From: Pseudomonas zanjanensis
Lineage (GTDB): Bacteria; Pseudomonadota; Gammaproteobacteria; Pseudomonadales; Pseudomonadaceae
Reading direction: 5' to 3'
DNA: 64,000 nucleotides
Assembly (NCBI RefSeq): GCF_014268745.2
Contig: NZ_JABWRB020000001.1
Location: 1,240,001 to 1,304,000 of the forward strand
Part shown: positions 25,492 to 33,576 of the stretch, piece by piece
Numbering within the stretch: the first letter of the stretch is position 1
Layout: each line of letters opens with the position of its first letter
The notes under the pieces: generated by a model
What the model was told of the DNA's origin: nothing
Seen by the model: the letters and a program-made list of their open reading frames with translations, nothing else
Database searches by the model: none
Program-made: the position numbers and the translations under genes

Positions 25492-27959
25492 TGATTTTCC
25501 GCCAGGCCCTCAAGGCCCTGCTCAGCCATTGGCGCCAGCACCCGGTGCAGTTCTTCAGCGTGTTGACTGGCCTCTGGCTCGCCACCAGCCTGCTCACCGG
25601 CGTGCAAGCGCTGAACAGTCAGGCCCGGGACAGCTACGCCCGCGCCAGCCAACTGATCGGCGGCGAACCCCAGGCCAGCCTCACTGCACCCGGCGGCGGC
25701 ACCTTCCCTCAACAATGGTTTGTCGATTTGCGGCGCCAGGGCTGGCCGGTGTCGCCGGTGTTGCAGGCCCGGGTGGTGCTCAAGGGGCACGAGGACCAGC
25801 GTCTGCAACTGATGGGCATCGACCCGGTGTCGATGCCGCCCGGTGCGGCGTTGGCGGGACAGGCGCGGGAGATGGGCGAGGTGGTGGAGTTCTTTACCAG
25901 TCCCGGTCGTACCTGGATCGCCCCGCAGACTTTGCAGGCCCTGGGGCTGGGTGAGGGCGACCAGCCCCAAACCGCCGATGGACGACCCCTGCCGCCGCTG
26001 CATGTCCAAATGGACATGGCGCCGGGCATGCTGTTGATGGACATCGGGTTTGCCCAAGCGGTACTCGGAATGCCGGACCAGCTGTCGCGGCTGCTGTTGC
26101 CCGCGACGTTCAGCGCCGCGCTGCCGGAGGCGTTCGGCGATCGACTGCAATTCAAGCGCGCCGATGAAGAAAACAACCTCTCGCGCCTGACCGAAAGTTT
26201 CCACCTGAACCTCGACGCCCTGGGCATTTTATCCTTCGTGGTGGGGCTGTTCATCGTTCACGCGGCCATCGGCCTGGCGCTCGAACAGCGCCGCAGTCTG
26301 TTGCGAACCCTGCGGGCCTGTGGCGTCAGTGCGCGGGTACTGGTCACCAGCCTGGTGGTTGAGCTGGGCGGGTTGGCCTTGCTCGGTGGGATCGCCGGGG
26401 TGCTCAGCGGCTATTGGCTGGCGAGCCTGTTATTGCCCGATGTCGCGGCGAGCCTGCGGGGTTTGTACGGCGCCGAGGTGGCCGGGCACTTGAACCTCAG
26501 CCCGGCGTGGTGGCTCAGCGGTGTCGGCCTGAGCTTGCTTGGCGCGCTGCTGGCCGGCGCCGACAGCCTGTTGCGGGCGGCGCGCCTGCCCTTGCTGGCG
26601 CTGGCCAATTCCCAAGCCTGGCATCAAGCCCATGGGCGTTGGCTGCGACGCCAGGGTTGGGTGGCGACGGTGGCGGCGTTGATTGCCGCATCGGCGTTGG
26701 TCTGGGGCGACAGCCTGGTCAGCGGTTTTGTCCTGATGACCGCCTTGTTGCTGGGCGCGGCGCTGGCCTTGCCGGTGTTGCTCAGCGGCATGCTGACGTG
26801 GTTGTTGCGCCGCAGCCGCTCGGTGCTCGGGCAATGGTTTCTCGCCGATTGTCGCCAACAACTGCCGACCCTGAGCCTCGCGCTGATGGCCCTGCTGTTG
26901 GCATTGGCGGCGAACATCGGCGCCGGCAGCATGACCGCCGGCTTTCGCCAGACGTTCAGCAACTGGCTCGAACAACGGCTGAGCGCCGAGTTGTATATCA
27001 ACCCGCAAACCCCGGCCCAGGCCGAAGAACTGCATACCTGGCTCAAGCAGCAACCAGCGATCACTGCCGTTGTGCCCCTCTGGCAAGTCTCGCTCCCGTT
27101 GCAGGGCTGGCCGACGGATATCCACGGCATCCTCGATCACCCTCACTATCGCCAGCATTGGCCGCTGCTGGAATCGTCCGGCGACAAGCCGTGGGAGCAG
27201 TTGGCCGCCGCCGACACCCTCATGCTCAGCGAACAACTGGCCCGACGCCTCAAGGTGAGGATCGGCGATCAGTTGACCTTGCCGACGCCGCAGGGACCTT
27301 GGGCACTACGCATCGTCGGCATCTACGCCGACTATGGCAATCCCAAGGGCCATGTGCTGGTCAACGTCGAGCACTTGCTGGCGCACTGGCCGAACCTGAC
27401 GCCGAACCGTTTCAACTTGCGCATTGAACCGCCGGCGATTCCGGCGCTGGTGACGGCATTGCAGGACCGGTTCGGCCTGGATGACAGCCGCATCGTCGAC
27501 CAGGCCCGGCTCAAGGGCTGGTCGACCCAGGTGTTCGAACGTACCTTCGCCGCCACCGCCGCCCTCAACAGCCTGACCCTGGCGGTAGCCGGGGTGGCGT
27601 TGTTCATCAGCCTGCTGACCCAGAGCCAGAGTCGTCTCGGCCAGTTGGCGCCGCTGTGGGCGCTGGGGGTGACGCGTCGGCAGTTGATGTTGCTCAACCT
27701 CGGCCAGACCTGGCTACTGGCGCTGCTGACCCTGGTCCTGGCCTTGCCGCTGGGCATTGCCCTGGCCTGGTGCCTGGACGCGGTGATCAATGTGCAGGCT
27801 TTCGGCTGGCGCCTGCCGTTGCGGGTGTTCCCATTGCAGTTGGCGCAACTGCTGGCCCTGGCGATGCTCGCCACGCTCCTGGCATCGGCCTGGCCGCTGT
27901 ATGCGTTGTACCGCTCGCAGCCGGCGGATTTGCTGAGGACCTTTGCCCATGAAGATTAA
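25491..27959 (+). CDS. FtsX-like ABC permease, duplicated type (AttFG-like)
   Basis: Inner-membrane protein of 822 residues with a first helix at about 15-35, then two FtsX-type four-helix modules: helices near 240-340 and near 385-460, and a C-terminal set near 695-800 (FAATAALNSLTLAVAGVALF, LWALGVTRRQL). Large periplasmic domains lie at about 40-235 and 480-690. This fused form carries what are two genes in some att clusters. The start is the ATG at 25491, which shares its A with the ATPase stop, or the GTG one codon before. It ends overlapping the AttH-like lipoprotein gene by 11 bases. Confidence 0.9.
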   Translation: MIFRQALKALLSHWRQHPVQFFSVLTGLWLATSLLTGVQALNSQARDSYARASQLIGGEPQASLTAPGGGTFPQQWFVDLRRQGWPVSPVLQARVVLKGHEDQRLQLMGIDPVSMPPGAALAGQAREMGEVVEFFTSPGRTWIAPQTLQALGLGEGDQPQTADGRPLPPLHVQMDMAPGMLLMDIGFAQAVLGMPDQLSRLLLPATFSAALPEAFGDRLQFKRADEENNLSRLTESFHLNLDALGILSFVVGLFIVHAAIGLALEQRRSLLRTLRACGVSARVLVTSLVVELGGLALLGGIAGVLSGYWLASLLLPDVAASLRGLYGAEVAGHLNLSPAWWLSGVGLSLLGALLAGADSLLRAARLPLLALANSQAWHQAHGRWLRRQGWVATVAALIAASALVWGDSLVSGFVLMTALLLGAALALPVLLSGMLTWLLRRSRSVLGQWFLADCRQQLPTLSLALMALLLALAANIGAGSMTAGFRQTFSNWLEQRLSAELYINPQTPAQAEELHTWLKQQPAITAVVPLWQVSLPLQGWPTDIHGILDHPHYRQHWPLLESSGDKPWEQLAAADTLMLSEQLARRLKVRIGDQLTLPTPQGPWALRIVGIYADYGNPKGHVLVNVEHLLAHWPNLTPNRFNLRIEPPAIPALVTALQDRFGLDDSRIVDQARLKGWSTQVFERTFAATAALNSLTLAVAGVALFISLLTQSQSRLGQLAPLWALGVTRRQLMLLNLGQTWLLALLTLVLALPLGIALAWCLDAVINVQAFGWRLPLRVFPLQLAQLLALAMLATLLASAWPLYALYRSQPADLLRTFAHED

Positions 27960-29019
27960 AGCCGGCCTGTTGCTGCTGGCGTTGCTCAGCGGCTGTGATG
28001 ACTCGGCGCCGACGCAAAAGGGCTTCGCCGGCCTCGGTGACCAGGCTGTCGCGTTCACGCCGGTCGTGCCTGGGCGGGTGTTCAGTTTCCCGGCCGACCA
28101 CGGTATGCATGACGGTTTTCGCATCGAATGGTGGTACGTCACCGCCAACCTCAAGGATTCCCAAGGCCGGGAGTTCGGCGTGCAATGGACGCTGTTTCGC
28201 AGCGCCTTGGATGCCGCACCCCAAGCCAGCGGTTGGCGCAACCAGGCAATCTGGCTCGGTCATGCGGCGGTCACTTCCGACAGCGTGCACTATGCCGCCG
28301 AGCGTTATGCGCGAGGTGGGGTGGGGCAGGCCGGGGTGCAAGTGCAGCCCTTCGAGGCCTGGATCGACGACTGGCAATTCGGCACCCAGGCCTCAGCGGC
28401 CGAGCCGTTGGCGGACATGCAATTGAAGGCTCGCGACCGACGCTTCAGCTATGCCTTACGGCTGACGTCGAACCGTCCGTTGGTGTTGCAGGGCGATCAA
28501 GGTTTCAGCCAGAAATCCGAACAGGGCCAGGCGTCGTACTACTACAGCCAGCCGTTTTTCCAGGCCGACGGTGAACTGGAAATCGACGGCCAGCGCTACA
28601 CGGTCAGTGGCCCGGCCTGGCTCGATCGCGAATGGAGCAGCCAGCCCCTGACCGCCAACCAGACCGGCTGGGACTGGTTCTCCCTGCATCTGGACAATGG
28701 CCAGCACCTGATGCTCTATCGCATGCGCCACAAGCACGGCGCGCCTTACCTCACGGGCACCTGGATCGATGCCCAGGGCCGGGCGCAAACCCTGCGCGCC
28801 GAGGAGATCAGTCTCGCGCCATTGGACACGGCCAAGGTCGCCGGGCGCTCGATGCCGGTACGCTGGGCCATCAAGATCCCCGGCAAGCAACTCGACATCA
28901 TCACCCAGGCACTCAATCCCAAGGCCTGGATGGACTTGCGCATTCCCTATTGGGAAGGCCCGGTGCGTCTGAGTGGCAACCAGGGCGGCACGGGATACCT
29001 GGAAATGACCGGCTACTGA
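27949..29019 (+). CDS. AttH/CrtC-like lipoprotein
   Basis: Protein of 356 residues with a lipoprotein signal MKIKAGLLLLALLSGC (Cys16 the lipidated residue). The mature part is a double lipocalin-like domain of the AttH/hydroxyneurosporene-synthase family: FRIEWWYVTANLKDSQGREF near 60, AEPLADMQLKARDRRFSYAL, DRKWS-like LDREWSSQPL and TGWDWFSLHLDNGQHLMLYR. ABC ATPase, FtsX permease and AttH protein form a conserved unit first named in Agrobacterium attachment loci; export or placement of a hydrophobic molecule at the envelope is a reasonable guess. The ATG at 27949 has GAGGAC upstream. Confidence 0.87.
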   Translation: MKIKAGLLLLALLSGCDDSAPTQKGFAGLGDQAVAFTPVVPGRVFSFPADHGMHDGFRIEWWYVTANLKDSQGREFGVQWTLFRSALDAAPQASGWRNQAIWLGHAAVTSDSVHYAAERYARGGVGQAGVQVQPFEAWIDDWQFGTQASAAEPLADMQLKARDRRFSYALRLTSNRPLVLQGDQGFSQKSEQGQASYYYSQPFFQADGELEIDGQRYTVSGPAWLDREWSSQPLTANQTGWDWFSLHLDNGQHLMLYRMRHKHGAPYLTGTWIDAQGRAQTLRAEEISLAPLDTAKVAGRSMPVRWAIKIPGKQLDIITQALNPKAWMDLRIPYWEGPVRLSGNQGGTGYLEMTGY

Positions 29020-29084
29020 AAATCACTGGAACTCCCCGCGAACGCCGACCCTCATAACCAATGAATGTCTCGCAGGAGTCCGTC

Positions 29085-29327
29085 ATGGGCGATGACCTCA
29101 AGCTTGCGTCGCTGGCCGATTGGCAGCGACTGTTCGACGACAAGGCCTACCGGCAGCAGTCCCCCGATGCTCATTTCACTGAGTTGATGCAGGTGGCCAA
29201 TGACCTGTTCGGCCGCGGCGCCATCGATCTGGCACGCTGGCAGGATTTGAAGACCCAGGCCGAGCAACTGCACCAGCGCTCCCCGGATGCCAATGTCGCC
29301 GAAGAAGTCGCCGACCCCGATGCCTGA
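29085..29327 (+). CDS. Small acidic hypothetical protein (80 aa)
   Basis: I do not recognise the family. The 80-residue product beginning MGDDLKLASLADWQRLFDDK is helical, acidic and soluble, ending in EEVADPDA. The ATG at 29085 has a good AGGAG; an upstream ATG at 29061 lacks one. It lies 65 bases after the AttH-like gene and 26 bases before another tiny gene, so it may be part of that transcript. Confidence 0.65.
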   Translation: MGDDLKLASLADWQRLFDDKAYRQQSPDAHFTELMQVANDLFGRGAIDLARWQDLKTQAEQLHQRSPDANVAEEVADPDA

Positions 29328-29353
29328 ATCCCGAATGACCCCAGGAGTTCGCC

Positions 29354-29527
29354 ATGAACCACAGCCCCGATCAAACCCGGCCCAACCCGGACGCGCCAGC
29401 ATTGCCCGGCGAAGTGGAACGCGATAACGATGCCTTGCGGCCCAATGACCCGGCCAAGCGCAAACAGCAACACGGTGACCCTGATGCGGGGGATACCGAT
29501 GCGCAAAAAACCGGACGGCGTGGATGA
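29354..29527 (+). CDS. Very small hydrophilic protein (57 aa)
   Basis: A 57-residue reading frame from the ATG at 29354, preceded by CCAGGAG at an ideal distance. The product begins MNHSPDQTRPNPDAPAL and is rich in D, P, Q and charged residues with a basic end (QKTGRRG); likely disordered. It lies directly behind the 80-residue gene and both share a DPDA segment. Function unknown. Confidence 0.55.
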   Translation: MNHSPDQTRPNPDAPALPGEVERDNDALRPNDPAKRKQQHGDPDAGDTDAQKTGRRG

Positions 29528-29660
29528 AGTGCGTCATGCCGACGGGTATTAAAAAAGAGTTTTTAATGGTTGTTTAATTTTTATTCATGGATAACTTTTT
29601 TGTATTTGTCCATGTCTTGTATAACCGGTTGTACGGCTAGTGCAGGAGTTGCCATTCAAT

Positions 29661-29753
29661 ACTGTGGCGAGGGAGCTTGCTCCCGCTGGGATGCGAGGCA
29701 GCCCCAAAAGCGGCCGCTGCGCGCCCGAGCGGGAGCAAGCTCCCTCGCCACAG
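29661..29753. repeat. Type-B REPIN
   Basis: Inverted pair of type-B cores at 29661-29690 and 29728-29753. The rest of 29528-30028 is AT-rich (29560-29620 and 29800-29870) and holds one further inverted repeat at 29881-29943 but no gene I can support. Confidence 0.88.
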
Positions 29754-29880
29754 GTTCCGCGGTTCGGTCACAATGTAACTGTGCGAGTCATGATCAATCG
29801 GCGGCAGTTACGATCAAAGATAAACAATTATTTAAACAGTCTCCCGGACATAGTCTGAAAGTTCCATTATTATTGTCCCC

Positions 29881-29943
29881 GTTCGCCCAGTGTCAGGCTC
29901 TTTACCAGTGCATGGATTGCCGAGGCCGTCGCACTGGGCGAAC
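29881..29943. repeat. 12-bp inverted repeat GTTCGCCCAGTG / CACTGGGCGAAC
   Basis: Perfect 12-base arms at 29881-29892 and 29932-29943 around a 39-base spacer. Not a REP core. It could be the ends of a small mobile remnant or a transcript hairpin; it is downstream of hcp on the minus strand. Confidence 0.7.
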
Positions 29944-30028
29944 ACCGTCCTGAATCAATGACTTTCAATTATTTGTTTGCACATTGGCCAACAGCGGTGG
30001 CCCATGCGTGAGTGGTTGCGCTCGAACA

Positions 30029-30547
30029 TTAGCCGACTATGGGTGAACGCCAGTCATCGGAACCCGAAGTGCCACTGACTTCGTGGGTCCAAGTGATTTT
30101 GCGGTACGTGAAATGCACGTCTTCCAGATGGGTGAAGTGCGCGTTCGCCGGGTCCTGGCAGTTGAACATGTAGTCCTTGATTTCCACGATGATCGCGTCG
30201 TACAACGTGGTCGTGAAGTAGTGCTCCTGAGCGCCTAGCTTCGAAGTGCGGAACCATTGGATCGAAACCTCTTCCATGAGCTCACCGCTGGTCAGGGCGG
30301 CCAGCAACAGCGGTGAGGCTTTGTCGAACACCTTGGTGATGACCAAGGGTTTGTGTATGCGCTGGCCGGTTGGCTGGCCGGATTGAGCGTCGCGCGGGAT
30401 GATCACTTGGTGCTGGAATCCCTGCACCATGATCTGGTCTTCGTGACCTTCCTGATAGGTATTGCCCACCGAGTCGGCGGTAAACGCACCGGAGGTAATC
30501 AGGCCTTGTTTGCTGCCGACGATGGCCATATATGCGGGGGTAGCCAA
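30029..30547 (-). CDS. hcp: Hcp-family type VI secretion tube protein (orphan)
   Basis: Protein of 172 residues beginning MATPAYMAIVGSKQGLITSG. It matches the Hcp2/HcpA group of Pseudomonas, with GHEDQIMVQGFQHQVIIPRD, VFDKASPLLLAALTSGE and the conserved end DVHFTYRKITWTHEVSG. Hcp forms hexameric rings that stack into the expelled tube and can carry effectors in the lumen. The start must be the TTG at 30547 (GGAAGGAG eight bases upstream); there is no ATG before residue 7. No other type VI gene, vgrG or effector lies in the window, so it works with a system encoded elsewhere. Confidence 0.93.
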   Translation of the reverse strand: MATPAYMAIVGSKQGLITSGAFTADSVGNTYQEGHEDQIMVQGFQHQVIIPRDAQSGQPTGQRIHKPLVITKVFDKASPLLLAALTSGELMEEVSIQWFRTSKLGAQEHYFTTTLYDAIIVEIKDYMFNCQDPANAHFTHLEDVHFTYRKITWTHEVSGTSGSDDWRSPIVG

Positions 30548-30614
30548 GGGATGCTCTCCTTCCTGGATAACTAAGGGCCTGGGACGGGAATCGCCCCGAG
30601 GTGGCCTGACGGTT

Positions 30615-30630
30615 ATCAAGAGCTGTGCCA
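30615..30630 (-). promoter_or_regulatory. Candidate sigma-54 promoter of hcp (TGGCAC-N5-TTGAT)
   Basis: On the minus strand TGGCAC, five bases, then TTGAT: a perfect -24 block and a -12 block with A in place of the usual C. It lies about 70 bases before the hcp start. Several hcp operons are RpoN-dependent in related bacteria. Confidence 0.45.
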
Positions 30631-30786
30631 CTTTCAAAAAAACTATATATATCAATAAGTTGATTTGATGTAAGGCAACTGCTCCCTTCAGGCAAGCAAC
30701 AAAACGCACAAACCCTTGCCCAGTACATCGCAGATATTCGCGGCCCACCCGGACGCCGTGCTACCCAAGCAGAATCACCAAGGAAG

Positions 30787-30806
30787 GCGCGCCATACTGC
30801 GCGCCT
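30787..30806 (-). terminator. Candidate terminator behind the 2-oxoadipate dioxygenase gene
   Basis: Perfect 7-bp stem GGCGCGC/GCGCGCC with a 6-base loop, followed on the minus strand by TTCCTT. It sits 40 bases after the stop of the gene ending at 30846. The T-run is weak. Confidence 0.45.
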
Positions 30807-30845
30807 GTCAGGCAACTTCTTGCCATTTGATCCTTCAGCATGTTC

Positions 30846-32234
30846 CTAGACGCCCAACGCAGCCCTGCACTCATCGATGGAGCGCTGTTGCGTCTGGGCA
30901 TACAGCCCCAACTCGTCGATGGTCCCTCGCCCCAGCGCCGCCTCGAAAGCCTGGCGGTTGGATTGCCCGGCGTAATGGCTTTGGGCGGCGTCGCCGAGGT
31001 TCGACTGGAAGATGCCGGCGGCGCTGACGGGTAGGAAGTCTTCGTACACCAAGGGCTCGGCCCGCAGGTATTGCTGTTCGAGCAAGTGTTCCAGGGTGGT
31101 CGCTGCCTCGAGGGTGCCCTTGGCGGCGAGGCCCTTGGGCGTCGGGACATAACGGAAATACGCCAACGCCTGTTGGCGCAGCTCATCGTGGTTATCCGGG
31201 AATGCGCCGAAGTGTTCGGCCATCAGCACGTTGTAGCGCCCGGCGTTGGCTTCGTTGGGGAATTCCCCCAGCGCATCGCGCGCGGCGTTCAGCAATTGGT
31301 CATAAAGCGCACGGCCTTTGGGTGTGAGCGCGGCGCCGCGTTGTTCGATTTCGCCGAAGCGGGCGCTATGGCTGCCTTGGGGCTGGGTCCGGGTCTGGGG
31401 CTGGTCGGTGAAGGCAACGGGCTCATCGAGCGCCTTGAAACTGGTCTGGCGCAGCAGGATCGGGCATTGGCGACGGGGTGGGCCTTCGATCACGGCCTTG
31501 GGGGTGATGCCATGCACGGGCATCCGCGCCTGGACGATGTCGATGTCCAGGGTGCGCGGCGTCAGGTGGTTGATGTGCGGGCCCTTGAACGCCACCACGT
31601 CGGCGATCAGGCGATGCTGGCCGCTCAGTTGCCGATACTGTTCGGCGGTGACGGTGGCGCTGTGGTGCCAGCGAAAGGTTTCCAGGGCCTGTAGGACAAA
31701 GTCCTCGGCTTGGGTTTCGCTCAGGCCGCCCTGGCGTTCGGCCAGGTCAATGAGCTCAAGGGCGCCGGGGGTGAAGATCTGCCGTTTGGCCAGCACCGAT
31801 TCGGCAAAGGCCCGAAGCTCGGCATTCTCGATCAGTTCCAGGCGCAGCAGCGAGGTAAACACCCGGAACGGGCTGACCTGCAAGGCGCTTTCATGCACGG
31901 CGCGAAACGCGGTGGAATGCACCGGTACACCGGCTGGCGTGAGGTCGTAGTAGCCCACCGGCTGCATGCCCATGACCGCGAACAGTCGCCCCAGGGTCGC
32001 CAGCTCGGCGGCGGTGCCGACGCGGATCGCGCCGTGGCGTTCCAGGTCCAGGCGCTCGAGTTCGCCCGTGTTGCGCAGGTGGGCGGCCAGTTCCGGCTGT
32101 TCGCTCAGGACCTGGGCGTTGGTGGCTTCCACCAGCTCCATCAGTGCGCCATACAACGGCACCTCGTCGCGGTACATGTCGGACATCGCTTTGGAGAAGC
32201 GTTGGCGGATCAGGTCGGGGCTGACGAAGCTCAT
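30846..32234 (-). CDS. hglS: 2-oxoadipate dioxygenase/decarboxylase (HglS, DUF1338)
   Basis: DUF1338 (VOC-like) Fe(II) enzyme of 462 residues that converts 2-oxoadipate to 2-hydroxyglutarate in lysine catabolism of Pseudomonas. Recognisable segments are SKAMSDMYRDEVPLYGALME at the start, MQPVGYYDLTPAGVPVHSTA, the metal histidine region FRWHHSATVTAEQY, VVAFKGPHINHLTPRTLDID and the end motif VYEDFLPVSAAGIFQSNLGD. Length matches the P. putida enzyme. The ATG at 32234 follows AGGAATT; longer in-frame starts lack a site. Stands alone, 144 bases downstream of a hydrolase gene on the same strand. Confidence 0.9.
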   Translation of the reverse strand: MSFVSPDLIRQRFSKAMSDMYRDEVPLYGALMELVEATNAQVLSEQPELAAHLRNTGELERLDLERHGAIRVGTAAELATLGRLFAVMGMQPVGYYDLTPAGVPVHSTAFRAVHESALQVSPFRVFTSLLRLELIENAELRAFAESVLAKRQIFTPGALELIDLAERQGGLSETQAEDFVLQALETFRWHHSATVTAEQYRQLSGQHRLIADVVAFKGPHINHLTPRTLDIDIVQARMPVHGITPKAVIEGPPRRQCPILLRQTSFKALDEPVAFTDQPQTRTQPQGSHSARFGEIEQRGAALTPKGRALYDQLLNAARDALGEFPNEANAGRYNVLMAEHFGAFPDNHDELRQQALAYFRYVPTPKGLAAKGTLEAATTLEHLLEQQYLRAEPLVYEDFLPVSAAGIFQSNLGDAAQSHYAGQSNRQAFEAALGRGTIDELGLYAQTQQRSIDECRAALGV

Positions 32235-32378
32235 CGTGGGAATTCCTGGCGAGGGCTGTGGGAAAGTTGGACGAAAGATCGCAGCCTTCGCCGGTCCCGG
32301 CAAACGAAGAATCTTCAGGACTTCATTCTGCCAGGGACTGACCCACCGGTTCACCACCGGGCGTTGCTTGCATCATGA

Positions 32379-33308
32379 TCACTGCCCCAATCCCTTGAGA
32401 AAGTCACGGTACAGCGCCGCGGTTTTCCCTGGTTGTTCGATCATGGGCAGGTGGCCGATCCCGTCCCAGATTTCCACACGCAAGTCCGCGATGCCCTTGC
32501 TCCATGCGGGTACGCTGCTGACGTCGATCACCCGGTCCTGGCGACCCCAGAGCAGCAGCGAAGGGGCACGAATGGCGGCCAAGTGGGGCTCCATTGGCGG
32601 GCTGGCGCGAAAGTCGGTGTAGATCTCCGCCAGTTCTTCGCGTTGCTGTACATAACGCTCGGCCACCGCGGCCATGACCATGCCGGGTACCCAGGGCGGC
32701 GAGGCCATGGTCATTGCGTAGAACGGCATGAACTCCTCCCGCGAATGCACGAGGGACGGGTTATGACCGGCGGCCAATTGGCGGTCCATGTCGCTGGGCT
32801 GGGGGGAGGTGACACCGGCCGGATTGAGCAGCGCCAGGGTCAGCACGCGGTCAGGCGAAGTGGCTGCCAGCCACGCGGCGAGATGCCCACCCATGGAATT
32901 GCCGATCACATGGACCTTGTCCAGGCCGCAGGCGTCGAGCAATTCGATGATTCGCCGGGCCTGGGTCGGGATGTCGTAGCCGCCGCCGGCCTTGAAGCCG
33001 GTTTCGCCATGGCCGGGGAGGTCGGGGATCACCACTCGGTAATCACCAACAAAATGTCGGGCAACCCGCAGCCAGAGATTCTTGTCGCCGCTGTAGCCGT
33101 GCAGCATCAGGATGCTGGCGGACGCTTCATAAGGCCCGCCCTGCCAGGTCGACACGGTCATTTCACTGATGGGCACGGTGATTTTGCGCAACCGGTAAAG
33201 GCGTGCTTCCAAGGCCATGCTCATGTCGTAGATCACATGGCCAATGCCGGGATAGGTCAACCAACTCCAGGCGATAAGTACAGCAATAACCACGAACAAC
33301 ACCAGCAT
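32379..33308 (-). CDS. Alpha/beta hydrolase with N-terminal membrane helix
   Basis: Protein of 309 residues. Residues 1-15 (MLVLFVVIAVLIAWS) form a membrane anchor. The hydrolase core has MLHGYSGDKNLW (oxyanion), the nucleophile VIGNSMGGHLAA, acid in LLWGRQDRVID and histidine in GIGHLPMIE. The order and spacing recall ABHD6-type monoacylglycerol lipases and related esterases, though the substrate is unknown. GGAGGG lies seven bases before the ATG at 33308. It is divergent to the diguanylate cyclase gene. Confidence 0.85.
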   Translation of the reverse strand: MLVLFVVIAVLIAWSWLTYPGIGHVIYDMSMALEARLYRLRKITVPISEMTVSTWQGGPYEASASILMLHGYSGDKNLWLRVARHFVGDYRVVIPDLPGHGETGFKAGGGYDIPTQARRIIELLDACGLDKVHVIGNSMGGHLAAWLAATSPDRVLTLALLNPAGVTSPQPSDMDRQLAAGHNPSLVHSREEFMPFYAMTMASPPWVPGMVMAAVAERYVQQREELAEIYTDFRASPPMEPHLAAIRAPSLLLWGRQDRVIDVSSVPAWSKGIADLRVEIWDGIGHLPMIEQPGKTAALYRDFLKGLGQ

Positions 33309-33576
33309 GTTTTGCCCTCCATGGGCTGCGACAGAATGTAATCAAACGGATCAGGCGGTGTTCAGTGAAGCTTAACCCGGGAACATCGTTGCCCAGGAAC
33401 CTGCTTTGCGAGGTGTCACGGACTTCCTTGTCATATATAGCCAAAATCCGAGCAGAGCCCCGCATTTTGACGAAGAAAATACCCCTGCATTCAGTGGTGG
33501 CTATTTGATGCCGCCCTGATAGACTCCAGGCAAGCCCATCCCGATGATTCGGGAAACCCGCGGTGCAGAGGCGTCT

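Noticed and set aside
29881..29943. Integron attC site
   Set aside because: The arms do not fit the RYYYAAC/GTTRRRY core pattern, and there is no integrase or cassette array.
30029..30547. Type VI secretion cluster
   Set aside because: Only hcp is present; no tss, vgrG, PAAR or effector-immunity genes are adjacent.
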